64,000 nt of DNA from Schistosoma haematobium (GCF_000699445.3 NC_067198.1:37981523-38045522); one strand, 5' to 3'. Shown: positions 40,446 through 53,525, counted from the first letter of the stretch. Translations and numbers: made by a program. Notes: a model not told the origin generated them from the sequence alone.

Positions 40446-40857
40446 ACTCGAAATTATTAAACCAATCAAGTCAGTTTATTGAGTGAATGATGACAGTGGA
40501 ATAGATTACATAAATAAATATAGTAACTGAAAAGTACAAATTGATGCTGTAATGACAGGTGTACTAGTTGTAATAAGATTAATAAAGGCTTGTAAATGCT
40601 CAAATAACATAAGATTATGTAAAAAGAAGTATTCAGATAATTATACAATGAAGCGTATATATTTGAAAAACAGAAAACAGATATGAGGGATTGGAGAAAA
40701 ATAAACAAACAGATAGTATATAAAATAATAAGATCGTAAGGGAGATAAAGTTTTACAAATTTCCTTATTGTTTACATTGTTACTCAACTATGAAGAATAT
40801 TGTCTAGTTAAATGAAAATTACTTTTAAGTCAAACTCATTAAATTATAAATTACATT

Positions 40858-41052
40858 ATAAGCAAAGATGGATAGTGGCTAGTAGTGGAATTCAGGATGC
40901 AAGTTTCATCTTATTGAACACTCGTCAGCCGGATACACTTGCATATCAGAGTTGATGTTCACTGTGAGGCTCAAACCCAGTACCGTTTGCTTCAAATGCT
41001 ATCACGTTATTCCCTTGGTTACTGAGTCTTGATAGCCACTTACTTATGCAAT
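40858..41052 (-). mobile_element. S1 SINE, decayed hammerhead
   Basis: Minus strand with tRNA-like head (AGTAACCAAGGGAATAACG, TGGGTTTGAGCC) and CATCCATCTTTGCTTAT tail. Core CTGACGAGTG kept, but GAAA reads GATGAAA with a broken stem II. Confidence 0.75.
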
Positions 41053-41169
41053 AGTTTCAAAATATAAAAAAATTAATAATGTTCAAAGTTGAATTTCCAC
41101 AAATATCGTTTATTAAACCTTCGTTTAAAACTTCCTAAACGATACTTGTTTTTTAATTTATTTAAAAAA

Positions 41170-41300
41170 TGTCGTGGATTCGAATATCGCGAGGTGGAAT
41201 CGTAAATGCACACTGCTGACGAGTCCCATACTAGAATGAAACAGCCATCCAGTGCTTCCAGGTTTTTCATGGTGATCTAGCTTTGATCAACTAATTGACT
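41170..41300 (+). mobile_element. S2 SINE fragment
   Basis: GATTCGAATATCGCG, GCACACTGCTGACGAGTCCC, ATGAAACAGCCATCCAGTGC and tail. Core CTGACGAG and GAAA kept. Confidence 0.72.
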
Positions 41301-41794
41301 CAACTATTCAATTACTAAAATATATTTATATTAAAATGAAATAGTCATTACTTTTGTGTATTAAATGTTCAAGATGAATCAATGTCTTGGGCAATAGTCA
41401 CTTATTCTTAAAGTTCCAACATGAAGTAATAATAACGTTCAGCTTCAATTAACTATATCATTACGTTTTTTTCATTTGAATTGTCATCTATATTAGTAAT
41501 CTCATTGCAATTAAGTATGTTTTACTCATACTTATTGTCAGTATTTACCTATTACGTAATAACTTGTTTCTAGTCTTTTGGGCTTTTGTTACTAGAAACT
41601 TTGTAGAATATCCTTTTACATACGCTATACGTGTATTTATAATATATCATTTAAACTATTACAATCATTTTCACCTTCTCTATACCATACTGATGTGCGA
41701 TCATAACAACTTTCAATTGAACTCTTTCATGTAAGTAACTGAAATCCATTTTATCGATATTACAAGTTGTAAACAACTAACAATAATATCAGAT

Positions 41795-41960
41795 GAGTTT
41801 TGTGGGTATTATAGTAATTTTAATGGTTAAGATCATGAGTCAATTGAAGCTAGACCACCTTGAAAAACCTGGAAGCACTGGACGGCCGTTTCGTCCTAGT
41901 ATGGGACTCCTCAGCAGTGCACATCCACGACCTCGCCCCCCGCGAGATTCAATTCTAGGA
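41795..41960 (-). mobile_element. S2 SINE with intact hammerhead
   Basis: Truncated in the tRNA-like head (at about 41960), complete through ribozyme and tail. Confidence 0.82.
41875..41920 (-). ncRNA. Hammerhead ribozyme, intact core (S2)
   Basis: Same architecture as 40291-40336; stem I GCACTG/CAGTGC, core CTGAGGAG and GAAA, cleavage triplet GTC. Confidence 0.85.
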
Positions 41961-42057
41961 CAATAACTAAACAAAATAAAATTTCTAATTTGTTTCTAAA
42001 GTAAATTATTTTAAACTCACTTGGTATTGTTTTACTTATATCTTTTCAATGTTATGT

Positions 42058-42345
42058 ATAACTGCAATTGATCAGTCTCTTATTGGTACATCCTGTGCGG
42101 ATTGCCTCGATAGAACCTTAAATCACAAACTTTTTAAGTAAAGATGAATAGTGGCTAGCAGTGGAATCCAAGAATTCAGCACCATTCGCTTCAAATGCCA
42201 CCGCGTTATCCACTTAGATAGTGAGTCTTGAAGCTAACGGCAGTGGGTTCGAGTCCCATGGTGAACACCATCTCTGAGATGCAGATACATCTAACTGAAG
42301 AATCTTGAATAGGATTCCACTGCTAGCCACTATCTATCTTTGCTT
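42058..42345. mobile_element. S1 SINE composite, head-to-head
   Basis: Minus unit 42058-42233 lacking its ribozyme, plus unit 42238-42345 with GAGTCCCATGGTGAACACCA and a reduced ribozyme region (CTGAAGAATC). Confidence 0.68.
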
Positions 42346-42712
42346 AAATTATTCAAATTGTTTTAAATAGTAAAACGGAAGATTTTTAAAATTTCCTTTT
42401 CAAACAAAACGCATATTGTTTGTTGAGTACTTGGTAAATCTATTTTTTCAAACCAATTCTATGTTAAATATTCTGATCTTTTTCTTTTCTTCTAAGATTG
42501 AATATATTTCATGTAAGTACAATAATATTTCTTTGAAGGATGTAGCAAAGTTTAACGGTCATCTTGCAAAAGTACATTTCGTATTTTGAAATTGTAGTAC
42601 ATTTTATTTATAGAAAAAACATATTGAATGTTTTAAATAGTTGACATTTCAGCTAATAAGTTATAATGGTTTCTTATTTTCTACTGAATCTTTCTTAAGG
42701 CTAAGTGTTTAA

Positions 42713-43660
42713 ATCATGTCAGCTTGACCACTTTAGTGACCTTATATCTGATTTCTGTTTGATAGTTTCTGATTGTTATTGAAATATACATGTCACCAAT
42801 GATCGTATATCATTATCGACTGAAATCGCGTTGGTAAATAACGGAATCGAATAAGTTAAATACGAGAATGGATATCGAATACATACATGTTGTACACTCA
42901 TTGATCTGAGTAGACAATCAGAGGAATGAAGCGAAGAGAAGATAGCGATGCGAAATGACACGTAGTGGAGAAGAGGTGTGAGCCAACTCGATTCAATCAA
43001 TTGTTGATCAATATTTATATTCACACAAAACTAAGCTACAGATATGTGATCAGTAAGATCAAATGTACACACACATACACCCATATAAAAAAGTCAAGGT
43101 TGATAAGTGAATAATTGACAAGGACAAAATGTGACTGAAGTAGAATGAATAAATTGGCCTGTGCAGAAACTGGAATAAGTTTAGATGAACTCCAGATAGT
43201 AACCGACACCACAAATGTATTCAATGAGTCTCAAAAGCGGAATAATTGTAAAATGTTAACTGAGATGCTTTTATGCAGTATAGTAATATATATTATCACA
43301 TTTAAATTTATCTTGGTCCTTTACATAGAATGACATTGTCAAAAGAAATGTTGAAACCTTGTGAATGTTTGATAACAGATTGACGTTAGTTTTTGATGCC
43401 TCAACATTGTGAACTCGCCAATAAACAGATGATAAGAATGATCAGATTTCGATCTCTAGGTGAGGATGCTATTCTCCTACCATAAAATTATCAACAGTTA
43501 TACAACTGATATCTTTCTTTAATTAAAGCTAGTATGAATAAATGTTCTATTCACACTAACATATGTCAGCTACATGTATAACATAATGACATCTCGTTTT
43601 TGATAGGTTTGTTCATTGAGAGATAGCAACTCTTTTTTTCTAGAACCGTTTAATTATAGA
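42713..43660 (+). repeat. Unclassified 0.9-kb repeat, copy A
   Basis: Matches 62690-63600 in inverted orientation with scattered differences, and 47280-47545 in part. Includes a 62-codon open frame (43145-43333, MNKLACAETGISLDEL..) kept in both long copies. No terminal repeats or known domain; could be a solo LTR or part of an old non-coding element. Confidence 0.7.
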
Positions 43661-44249
43661 TTTATTGGCTTTGATAGTTCGATCATATTTACCAATGTGT
43701 GTCGAATTTATTTCGAAAAAAAATGTTTGTTCCATTCATATTCTTTCACAGATCTCTCAACTCATTAACTTTGTGATGTTGCTATTCGTTTGTGATGTTA
43801 TACATCTGTGAGTAACCATGCTATAAACTACACCTTAAATATATACTAATCTGTTCGGTATGACTTTAAAATTAACGGACGTAAAAGTCGGCTAGTTTGT
43901 AATGTCCTTTTATAAATTCATAGTCGGTTCGACTGTTATTTATAGTGATACAGTAAGTCTGTCACTGATAATTCTGCTATTCGCTTTATTGCGTTATGCA
44001 TCCACATAAAACTCATTGCTTTTTTTTAGAAAAAAAACTTGAATTTTGACAGTCAATTCTGAATAGTGGAAAGTGGAAGTTTTTAGTTTGATTTTAATGT
44101 ATTTCTGATGATTCGAAACAGATAAACTAAAGGACTGTGTATTTTAATTCTTTGCTGATATTGTAAAAGATTTTAAATTGATTATGTAGAGTAATGAACA
44201 CACTAGGAGATAATCAGTTATCAGTTTGGGCTTGTGAAAATTGTTGAAT

Positions 44250-44425
44250 TTTGTTAAAATCATGAATCAATCCACGTTAGGCCACCGTTGAAAACTTGAA
44301 AGCACTGAACGGTCGTTCTGTCCTAGTATGGGACTCCTCAGTTATGCCCAACGACGATACCACACTTGGAATTTGAATCCCCAACCTTCAATCTTGTTGG
44401 TCTAAAGTTGATTGATTCACAATTT
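44250..44425 (-). mobile_element. S2 SINE, decayed
   Basis: Minus strand tail and ribozyme remnant (CATAACTGAGGAGTCCC); GAAA changed to GAACGAC region. Confidence 0.65.
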
Positions 44426-44804
44426 TAATGAGATAATAGTTAGCTGAATATTTCTCACTTCAAAAAAACATTAGTACAGAATAAAAGTATAATCATTTTA
44501 AAAGTCTCTTTTTGAACGATAAATCAAGCACTATTTTGTTTGATATCATTGTAGTAAAATTACTTATACACTTATAGTTACCATGTTGAATAGATAAGTG
44601 CATCGGGATTTAATAAATAATGCTTACCAAATTTACGCTTCGAAAACAAGTTTAAATAACAAGATCTGAATGTATTCTATTGTGTAATGAACGAATCATA
44701 TGAATGCTAAGGAATCTATGATATCATAAAACTCAATCATAAATACTATTAAACGAAAGTGATTGAAACACGAATTCTCAAAAATATTCTTGAAAGATAT
44801 CTAT

Positions 44805-44985
44805 AACTCAGTGGTCTAGTGGTTAAGCACTCATGCATGAGACTGATAGGTCCTGCTTTCGAATCCTGCTAGGTGGGATCGTGGATGCGCACTTCTGAGA
44901 AGTCCCACGGTAGAACGAAACGGTCGTACAGTGCTTTTAGGTTTTCCATGGTGGTCTAGCTTCAATTGACTAATGATCTCAACTA
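44805..44985 (+). mobile_element. S2 SINE
   Basis: GTGGTCTAGTGGTTAAGCAC head, TTTCGAATCCTGCT, GCACTTCTGAGAAGTCCC (core altered) and full tail, followed by a short AT dinucleotide run. Confidence 0.75.
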
Positions 44986-44994
44986 TATATATAT

Positions 44995-45240
44995 ATATAA
45001 ATGTTTTTGACGAAGTTTTGTTCTCTGAGCAGTATGGTTTAGTCGTGGAGCTTCCATCGTTCTTCTGAACGACATCATCAGCAAAAACTTCAGATAGGAG
45101 TGAAGTGTTCGAATTTCTCCATATGCGTTTCACAGCTTGTTCCGTACACCTCGACGTTGATTGGTTCACGTTGATCTTAAACCTGTCCTTGTTTACTTCG
45201 TTTTTTGGTTGTATCTCCGATTGGTTTGATTTTTGTTCCT
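44995..45240 (-). mobile_element. Penelope terminal segment and 3' coding remnant
   Basis: Minus strand matches 10560-10800 (NQSNQ.., then TGAAGTTTTTGCTGATGATG). Stem II is perfect (GTCGTTC-AGAA-GAACGAT), but GAAA reads GGAA, so probably inactive. Confidence 0.7.
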
Positions 45241-45719
45241 ATGTTTGTGCATAATTAGTATATGAGTGTTACGGAGATTGTTCTTTGCACCATGGATTGA
45301 TCTTAGCTGTTAAAATCCAGGATGAACTAGATAACTATTTCGACCTAGTACGGGATTCATCATCATCCACCTGAGCTACACATCTTCTCTACCATCTCTG
45401 AATTAAATGTTTCATTATGGAGAGCAATGATCATGTCACATAAATCACATTCAAATAAGTTGGAATTAACAAGTTTCCGTTTCATATTTCTTGATCGATC
45501 TTGACGATAAGTATTCAGTGATCACCAATTAGATGTTAACAGTTGAAGAATCGACATTTGATTAATGTTCATTCTTTTCAATGTATATTTCCAACCACCA
45601 CCATGTCTATGATTATATTTGTTTTTGCAATTTGTACAGCGAAAAGTTGTAAACTTTTCATAAACTCACCTGAATAGATTGTGCGATCAGTAAACATATT
45701 GATGTATTAAAATAAACTC

Positions 45720-45820
45720 CAACAGTTGAGATCATGAGTCAACTGAAGCTAGACCACCATGGAAAAACTGGAAGCACTGGACGGCCATTTCGTCCTATTG
45801 TGCGACTTGTTAAAATATCT
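45720..45820 (-). mobile_element. S2 SINE fragment
   Basis: Only the tail and half of the ribozyme remain on the minus strand (CACAATAGGACGAAATGGCC). Confidence 0.68.
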
Positions 45821-46167
45821 AAATGGCAGGGACAGATAGCCTAGATATTCGAACAGTCCACCAGTTTGATAATCATTGAATGGTATGAAAAACGTGAGAC
45901 AACTATTTTGTCCTAGTCTGAAATGTTTTACCAAGTTTACATCTATGATCTTATTAATTAACATGCATTGAAAATGGTATCAGTTGGCAACTGTTTCAAT
46001 ATCTTACATTCGCTAGCATTTTTATATTTTATTAGTGAAAAATTATGCAATAGTTTCAAAATCAATAACTAATGTAATTGTATCTGAAAAACTAATTGTT
46101 GTCGAGAGAAAAAACTAACTTTACATTATAAGTCTTTTTTTACAATAGATCCATAATAAATCTTACG

Positions 46168-46283
46168 TTTTTTGGCTAACGTTTTTTTAGCAAGTTAGTT
46201 TTCTACGGGATGGAGTCGCTAATCCTTCTCCTTTATCCGGTGTTGGGACCGGCGGTAGCCCAAGACGGTTTCCAGGCGGAGTT
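46168..46283 (-). mobile_element. Solo RTE 5'-leader fragment
   Basis: Minus strand starts AACTCCGCCTGG and matches the first about 115 nt of the RTE copy at 25118, without any of the body. No clear target duplication. Confidence 0.72.
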
Positions 46284-46751
46284 ATGAATCGTTTATTGTT
46301 TAAATGTATTATAATAAGATTCCAATACATTTTTGTTTTCTCTTATTACTATTTAGTAGAACTGTATACATTCATCTCAACTATGTGAATAAATATGTTC
46401 TTATCAGGTTCTACTGTTATACATCTAAACTGATAATCCGAAAGAATAGATAATCCTAAAGTAAATCCATCGTTTAAAATAATAGGTTATGAATTTAGAA
46501 TTCTTAAAAAAAATTTAAGGAATGCATTTACTTTGAATCTAGCCATCAAATGTGCATGTTGTAACTCTGTGTTATCCGGTCATTATACCCCCAGTGTAAT
46601 TCGTTATATCTACCTAAATATGTTATTCGGCTTTTTCTATTCAGATTTAAACATGATTTCTTCTAAAACTATTTAGACATTGTCTTTCAAAGCATCAAAC
46701 AGACAATGGTTTAGATATAACAATCAGAATTTAAAGATTAACAAATTAAGC

Positions 46752-46920
46752 AAAGATGAATAACGGCTAGCAGTGGAACCTAGGATGCGCATTTCGTCGT
46801 ATTAAAGACTCGTCAGCTGGCTGTACCTGCATCTCAGAGTTGATATTCACTCTGGCACTCGAACCCAGTATCGTTTGCTTCAAATGCCATCGCGTTATTC
46901 ACTTAGCTACTGAGATACAA
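46752..46920 (-). mobile_element. S1 SINE
   Basis: Minus strand: AGTAGCTAAGTGAATAACGC head, GGTTCGAGTGCC, ribozyme CAGCTGACGAGTCTTTAATA and AAATGCGCATCCTAGG. Core present; stem II weakened. Confidence 0.75.
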
Positions 46921-47279
46921 GTAAACATCAAGTGAATTAAAAATCTAGTTTAAATATTCTATGAAATACGATGCATAACTTACTAACAATTAGATATCTA
47001 CAATTCGATCTCGTACTGCTATATTTTTTTATTTATAACAAAAAACAAATTCATGAATATATCAAATGAGCCAGCTGTACTGGTTCTGAACATGAGCTAA
47101 ACTTTGAGTAGACTAGATTTGAACATCAAAAAACATTATCATCATTTCAAGTATAAATTCCAATAGTCACAAATTATACAGTTTCTAAGGGAATTTTTTA
47201 AAAAATAATAAATTTAATTTACATTTTTAGTGGCCCGGTATCTTGACACCAATTAGATTGAACAATGTTGTCGACGGGC

Positions 47280-47545
47280 TTACCACTTTGACAGCCCTAT
47301 ATCTGACTCCAATGAGATGGTATGTTGATCACTATTGAAATATACATGTTGCCAATCCTCATATATAATCATCGACTTGAATCGTGTTAGTGAATAACGG
47401 AATTAAATAAGCCAAATACAAAAATGGATTTTGAATATGTATAATTCATGTACTCATTGATTTGAACAGACAATCAGGAAGACGAAACAAAGAGGGAAGA
47501 TCGAAGCAAATTGAGGAAGGCAAGTGAGCTACTCAAGTGATGAGT
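47280..47545 (+). repeat. Unclassified 0.9-kb repeat, partial copy C
   Basis: Matches the first 270 bp of the repeat at 42713 (CTATTGAAATATACATGTTG) and then diverges. Confidence 0.6.
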
Positions 47546-47660
47546 CCGATGACGAAGAACCTAACGCAGTGAACTATCAGTATAGGGGTTGTGGAGATTG
47601 TTAAGTTTTTGATTGAGATCATGAATCAATTGATGTTAGACTACCGTTGGAAACCTGGAA

Positions 47661-47706
47661 GCACTGGATGGCCGTTTCGTCCTAGTATGGGACTCTTCAG
47701 CAGTGC
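47661..47706 (-). ncRNA. Hammerhead ribozyme, intact core (S2)
   Basis: Core CTGAAGAG and GAAA, stem I GCACTG/CAGTGC, cleavage triplet ATC (allowed by the NUH rule). Confidence 0.8.
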
Positions 47707-48122
47707 ACATCCACGATCCCACTCCCTGCGAGATTCGAACCCAGGACCTATCGGTCCCGCGCCAGGCCCTTAACAAACTAGACCACTGAGCCGGCATCCA
47801 ATGGGTTCATGATATCAATCAAAAACTTAACAATCTCCACAACCCCTATACTGATAATTAACATGTGCTCACTAGTGACTAGCTTCGTGAGGGAATTCTC
47901 GGGGTTCTAGTGAGAAGCCGTGACCAGTGGAGTTAATCCTTGTCGGGTAGAGACAGGTATCTACCTCAGCACAATGGAAGTTGGTCGCGCAATTACGTGG
48001 ATTGGTTGATGTTAGACACTAACACCATTGGATGCCGGCTCAGTGGTCTAGTTTGTTAAGGGCCTGGCGCGAGACCGATAGGTCCCCGGTTCGAATCTCG
48101 CAGGGAGCTGGATCGTGGATGC

Positions 48123-48168
48123 GCACTGCTGAAGAGTCCCATACTAGGACGAAACGGCCGTCCAGTGC
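48123..48168 (+). ncRNA. Hammerhead ribozyme, intact core (S2)
   Basis: GCACTG / CTGAAGAG / GTCC-CATACTA-GGAC / GAAA / ACGGCCGT / C / CAGTGC: all helices complementary. Best-preserved plus-strand copy. Confidence 0.87.
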
Positions 48169-48934
48169 TTCCAGGTTTCCGGCAGTGAACTATGTTGATG
48201 AATAGCCTGTGCAGTACGACATGGACATGCTCAAGTAGTATTATCTTATCGACACTTTGTCCTCTTGACACTTCTACTCACTGATCTATCTGGTGGATGG
48301 TTTCCATTATGAATCAAAGAATTATCATTGTTTCCTTATCACATTAATGTTACATGATCATCTAACGTGGAATAATTATTTTTATTCCTACTGACATTGA
48401 ATTATGACATTCACGCAATCATGTTACTAACGGAATAAATTATAATTTTATGAACACTCCACATTATGACATTCGAAACGATCAAATTGGAGTCAGATAA
48501 AGGGCCACTAAACATTGTGTAGTTTTTTTTTTAAAGAAATAAATCATATAGACAATAACACTCCTGATAAAATGAATAAATTATCACCATTCGAATTGAT
48601 CATATAATGTAGTAATGTAATGTAATGCTCTTTTAAGAAAGAAAATGTTGTTTGGTAGATGTATATTTTACCTAAAATCTTTGCCTATTAGACAAAACAA
48701 CAGACATTATTGCATGTGATAAATACAGGTTTACAAAAAGAAAGTGTTGACAAATGTTTTAAAAGGTAAAACGATCAAATTTATACTGGTTATGTTTGAA
48801 AAATATTCAAGACAATTTTTTTCAGTGTTTTCTATTGAACTAATCGAAATTTATCGATTGTTAACATTGTTGCTGGGTTACTAGTTTTTGTATGAAAGAT
48901 AAAAAGAAAAGGTTTTCAACAATACAAAATTAAT

Positions 48935-49520
48935 ATCAGAAGGGTGGTTTTGTGAAGATTTTAGTAATTTTATGTTTGAATTCATGAGTCGATTGAAATT
49001 AGAACATCGTAGAAAAATTGGATGCAGTGGACGGCCATTTGGTCCTAGAATGGGAGTTTTCCGCAGTGGGGATCAACAATCCCACCTCATGAGATTCGAA
49101 TTCAACTATAAAATTACTAAAGTCTCCACAAAACCCCCTTTTGATAATAATGATCATGTGTTCACTAGTAACTGGTTTCAAGTGGTATTTCCTGGAGTTC
49201 TAGTGAGAAGCAGTGACCAGTGGAATTCAACCGAGTCGGTTATGAGATAGTAACTCACTGATGACAATGGTTTACAATGGCTCAATTTGGTGGATTAGTT
49301 GAATTTAGATATTAACACCGTTGAATGCCGACCGGCTCAGTGGTCTAGAGGTTAAGCGTCCGCGCGCGATACCGATAGGTCCTGGGTTCGAATCTTGCGA
49401 CGTTGGATCATGGATGCGCACTCCTGAGACGCTTCATACTAGGATGAAACAGTCGTCCAGTGCTTCCAAGTTTTCCATGGTGGTCTGGCTTCAATTGATT
49501 CATAAATTCCACTAGAAAAA
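48935..49520. mobile_element. S2 SINE pair, head-to-head with extension
   Basis: Minus unit 48935-49100 (decayed) and plus unit 49315-49520 (GGCTCAGTGGTCTAGAGGTT head, CCTGGGTTCGAATCTTGC, ribozyme CTGAGACGCTTC, core lost). Between them lies the family extension. Confidence 0.75.
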
Positions 49521-49974
49521 TACAAAATTATCTTGAAAGGGATTACAAACATTCATAAATATTATTACTGTAAAATTTTATTTATTCACAATGAATAAAC
49601 TTGTTTTCCATTACACACCATATATACAGTTGAATAGAAAATTTGTTTTAACTAATAAGTGAATATTGATCTATAGTTGCATAACTAAACTGGTATTATT
49701 TATTTACTAACCTTATAAACTAAACTTGTTTTGTCTATCACAATCTCATAGGGATATAATCTACTTGGCATGTGTGTTAATTTGCAAACCGTTGATTTGC
49801 GTAGTATTTTTTTTCTAATATGTTGTTGATTCATTCCATAGGTTTAATATTTTGCATAACTTTTGATTAGACTGATTAAATCATTGTCATTTCCTTCGAA
49901 ATAATCGTCGGTTTAAATGGTTTCCATCATATATATGAAGGTAATGGAAAATGATTGTGTAATATTGTGAATTA

Positions 49975-50170
49975 GTTGAAGTTGGACATTAAAGTCTTTG
50001 GATGCCGTCTCAGTGGTCTAGTTGTTAAGTGTTTGCTCATGAAACCGATAGTCTTGAGTTTGAGTCCCCTATGTGGAATCGTGGATATGCACTGCTGAGG
50101 AGTCCCGTATTACGACAAAGTGGCCTCCAGATTTTTAATGGTGGTCTAAAATTGATCGGTTTATGATAAT
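49975..50170 (+). mobile_element. S2 SINE
   Basis: CAGTGGTCTAGTTGTTAAGT head, GAGTTTGAGTCCCC, GCACTGCTGAGGAGTCCC, then CGACAAAGTGGCC: GAAA damaged and cleavage region deleted. Confidence 0.72.
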
Positions 50171-51330
50171 CTTTCGTTACGCGGAACATTTTTGGTTACT
50201 TTTAAAAATATTATTAGTAGCGTTTTCCCAATGACATAAGATCAATACTCAGAAGTCATGTAGAGAATTTACTACAAGTTCTTTTGGATTCAGTGAAATA
50301 AACGAATATTTTGAAACACTCAGGGTCACTTATTTGTATAAATCTCATGAGAAGCATTAGTATATACATTTGTATATTGTGCGTGGTTTAAGACTGAATA
50401 AACTGTTATATTGGAGTAACGATTCTGATTTCGTGAAATTAAATAAGTCTTACTACTCTTGTATCTTCAGTTAATGATATGATAAATTTTTGTGCTTAAG
50501 TTTGCTTTCAGAAACTGCAGATCTATTCTCGGCTCTTTGTCAATGTTTCACTGTTTTCCAAACGTTTCTGTGGGGTGAATAAACGCTTAATACAGATAGT
50601 AACAAGGTTTAGATAAAAAAAAGTTAAAAGTAATATAAAAAAGTACTAACTTCTGAACCAACGAAAAACTCTCTAGTTTTCAAGTTTTCAGTATTAAACA
50701 CTTGATGTTAGATACTTGGACGTTAAATATCAGCCAGTTTTGATATAACATACTATATCGATCCAGTACTCTATGTAGCTCGATATCTAATGCACTTAAT
50801 ATAGATATGAGATAGTTTGAGATAGTTGAAGCAAAAACCTAAACCTTGCTTTCGTGATATTTTGTATTTGCTAACACTGGGTACCTGCACTACGAAATTA
50901 AGAAGTCATTTGAGTAATATTTTTATAATTAAAGATAGTTATTCCAGGTTAAATTCTTAAGTCAATATAAACTAGTCATAGATCAATACTTAGTTCACGA
51001 TCTTACAAAAAAACATTTAATGAACTGGAATAATTGAAATACTCATAACTATTAAATGACTGATTAACTAATCATTGGACTTAAGCTACTTATTTTCCAA
51101 AATTTACAAGTCACTGATTACATAATACTTTATTTAGGAACATTTAACTATGGGTTAACATTTACTGAATGACTTTCGATTTAACTTATGGTTTAATTTA
51201 TACTATTAATTAACTTAAAATTAGATCTAAAACCTTGATCTAATTATGATTAATTAGTTAAATTAGACTACTTAAGTAAGTGGGTTAATCTAGTTAACTA
51301 GAATAAGAAATCCTGTATTTTTTTTTTAAA
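50170..51330. other. Unassigned AT-rich sequence
   Basis: No repeat, exon or motif recognised. Confidence 0.4.
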
Positions 51331-51339
51331 TAAATAAAT

Positions 51340-51440
51340 TGTACCTGAAGTTTGTGCTGATGATGTTGTTCAGAAGAACGATGAAAGGTCCACGACTAAA
51401 CTATCAAGCTTAGAGTACAAAACTCTATCCAAATCATTGA
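51340..51440 (+). mobile_element. Solo Penelope terminal segment with hammerhead core
   Basis: TACCTGAAGTTTGTGCTGAT..AAACTATCAAGCTTAGAGTA. No Penelope coding sequence nearby. Confidence 0.7.
51357..51386 (+). ncRNA. Hammerhead core, Penelope type
   Basis: CTGATGA, stem II GTTGTTC-AGAA-GAACGAT, then GAAA. Core complete; stems I and III are not obvious. Hammerheads in Penelope-like elements are known from the literature. Confidence 0.55.
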
Positions 51441-51734
51441 ATAACAGTAGATTGTATTGTCTAATTTACATTTGACATCTATTTTAAAATGGTTAAATAG
51501 ATTTTAACTCTTTCAAATTGTCATTTGTTTTACATGATCTGAACACTTTTATTGTATTATAGAGAAAAAAAAACAAAGGAGACATATTTCACTACAATAA
51601 TTATGAGTTGCTAACATTTCCAAAAGCGTTTTCATATCAAATAATGGAGGTATATAGAATTAATATCATTCATCCATTGTAATAATTATAAAGCGGATAT
51701 AATGTTTTTTTATTGGAAAGAAAGTAGAATAAAT

Positions 51735-51905
51735 GAAATGTAGATAGAAATGGAATCCAACACTATCGTTTCGTGCTATTTGGTACTCGCCAACTGGAAG
51801 TACCTACATCTCAGAGTTATTATCCAACCCGATACATTTGACTTTAAATATCAATAAGTTATCCACTTAACTACTGAGAACAGATAGCTACTCACCTGTA
51901 CCATG
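51735..51905 (-). mobile_element. S1 SINE, decayed
   Basis: Minus strand AGTAGTTAAGTGGATAACTT head and CAGTTGGCGAGTACC ribozyme remnant. Confidence 0.65.
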
Positions 51906-52164
51906 TTCTATGAATTTTTAAATGTAAATTGAAATGATTTGAACAATCATTTTATTGATATTTTGACTGAAATTTGATCCAATCATATTTCATTTATTCT
52001 ACATTGACTTCTGTTATAATGTCTATATCGAGACAATTCACCTAGAATAGACATATGCCAACGGTGACTGATAAATATCATAAATATCAACAACGGGATA
52101 GTCTAAACTATTTCAAATTGAAATTTATTTGGTATTGCTTACTTGAAACTTCTCATTGATGTTT

Positions 52165-52725
52165 AGGATTGTAATTGATCAGTCTCTTATTGACATATGT
52201 ACATACTGTGCGTATTGTCTTGATATTGCCTTAAGTCACAAGCATTATAAGCAAAGATTGATAGTAGCTAGCAGTGGAATCTAGAGTGATCACTAACTCC
52301 GAGATGCAGGTACATCCAACTGACGAGTGTTGAATAGGACAAAACGCGCGTCCTGGATTCCACTGCTAAGCACTATCCATCTTTGCTTATAATGCTTGTG
52401 AATTAAGGAAATATCGACGCAATACACACAGTGTGCACATACACCAATAAGAGACTGATCAATGGCAATCCTGAACATCAAAGGAATGATTCAAATAAAA
52501 CAATATCAAGTGAATTAAACTTCACATCATTACACAAGCAAAGTGGCTCTCAGGTCTCAGTAGTTAAGTGGATGACGCGTTGGCATTTGAAGTAAACGTT
52601 ACTGAGTTCGAGTCCCAGAGTGAAAATCAACTTTGAGTAGCAGGTACATCCAGCTGACACGTTTTGAATAGGACGAAACGTGCATCTTGAATTCCACTAC
52701 TAGCCACTATTCATCTTTGCTTATT
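52165..52725. mobile_element. S1 SINE cluster, three partial units
   Basis: Minus fragment 52165-52285, plus-strand ribozyme-bearing fragment 52286-52400 joined to an inverted tail (to 52500), and a full plus unit 52551-52725. The 52300 ribozyme has GGACAAAA for GGACGAAA; the 52650 ribozyme has CTGACACG. Both should be inactive. Confidence 0.75.
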
Positions 52726-53254
52726 TCAAATTGAATTTGTAATTAGAATTACGGTTTTTTTTTCAAAAAACTTTGATACATTGATATTTTCTGTAAAATT
52801 TGTTATCTTGTATTAGATTTACTTTCCATTACTGAATTACCATTGTTGTTTTGTGTTTGTTTTCTTTTAAGGCGCTAAACTACTGAATTCTTCTTCTTTA
52901 TTCTGTTTAGTTTAAAGGTTCTTTTAAAATCTTTTTAAATAAACCTAAAGAATACCTTTATTTATATAGATGTAATACAAATTAGAGTATGTAATGGTGT
53001 CCAAATAAATGATGATTTTTATTGAAGGTACTACTTAGTTTCATATTTCTCATGTTCTTTGTCACCAGTGTTAATTGTTTTACTTAACAAAACAAATTTT
53101 TTTTCATTATTCAACTACTGTTTAACGGAAATAGTTAGGGATTATTTAATAAATTTAATCATATATGTCACCAAGGTATTCATTTCCGTGTAATAAAGTT
53201 TATTATCCCGTTAATATGATGAAATAACAATGTGTATTGTTAATTCTTCAATTT

Positions 53255-53525
53255 CAACAGCTGAGATCATGAGTCAGTTGAAGCTAGATCACCATGGAAA
53301 ATCTGGAAGCACTGGGTGGCTGTTTGGTTCTATTGTGAGACTCCTCCACAGTGCTCACCCACGCCCCCACCCCACGAGATTCGAACTCAGGACCTATCCC
53401 TCTGGCGCTCACGAGGAGTCCTATAATAGAACGAAACGGCCATCCAGTGCTTCCAGAGTTTCTATGGTGATCTAGCTTCAATCGACTCATGATCTCAACT
53501 GTTGAAATCATTATAATATCCACAA
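53255..53525. mobile_element. S2 SINE palindrome
   Basis: Two truncated units back to back: minus from 53255, plus ending 53525 (TCTTCTGA tail). Each keeps half of a ribozyme. Confidence 0.75.

Larger units (their letters stand above)
40117..40740 (-). mobile_element. Penelope 3' region interrupted by an S2 SINE
   Basis: Terminal segment at 40117-40210 (core mutated, CTGATAAGGATC) and 3' region at 40445-40740, separated by the S2 unit 40225-40445. Comparison with 29418-29850, where the two are adjacent, shows the SINE inserted into this Penelope copy. Confidence 0.75.
47580..48185. mobile_element. S2 SINE palindrome with two intact hammerheads
   Basis: Minus unit at its left end and plus unit at its right end, joined through shared extension sequence (CTCGGGGTTCTAGTGAGAAG). 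Both have tRNA-like heads and complete ribozymes. Confidence 0.82.

Noticed and set aside
49340..49400. tRNA genes in the S1, S2 and S3 repeats (box A and box B present)
   Set aside because: They are heads of dispersed SINEs that continue into a ribozyme and tail; no cloverleaf with a sensible anticodon arm was evident.
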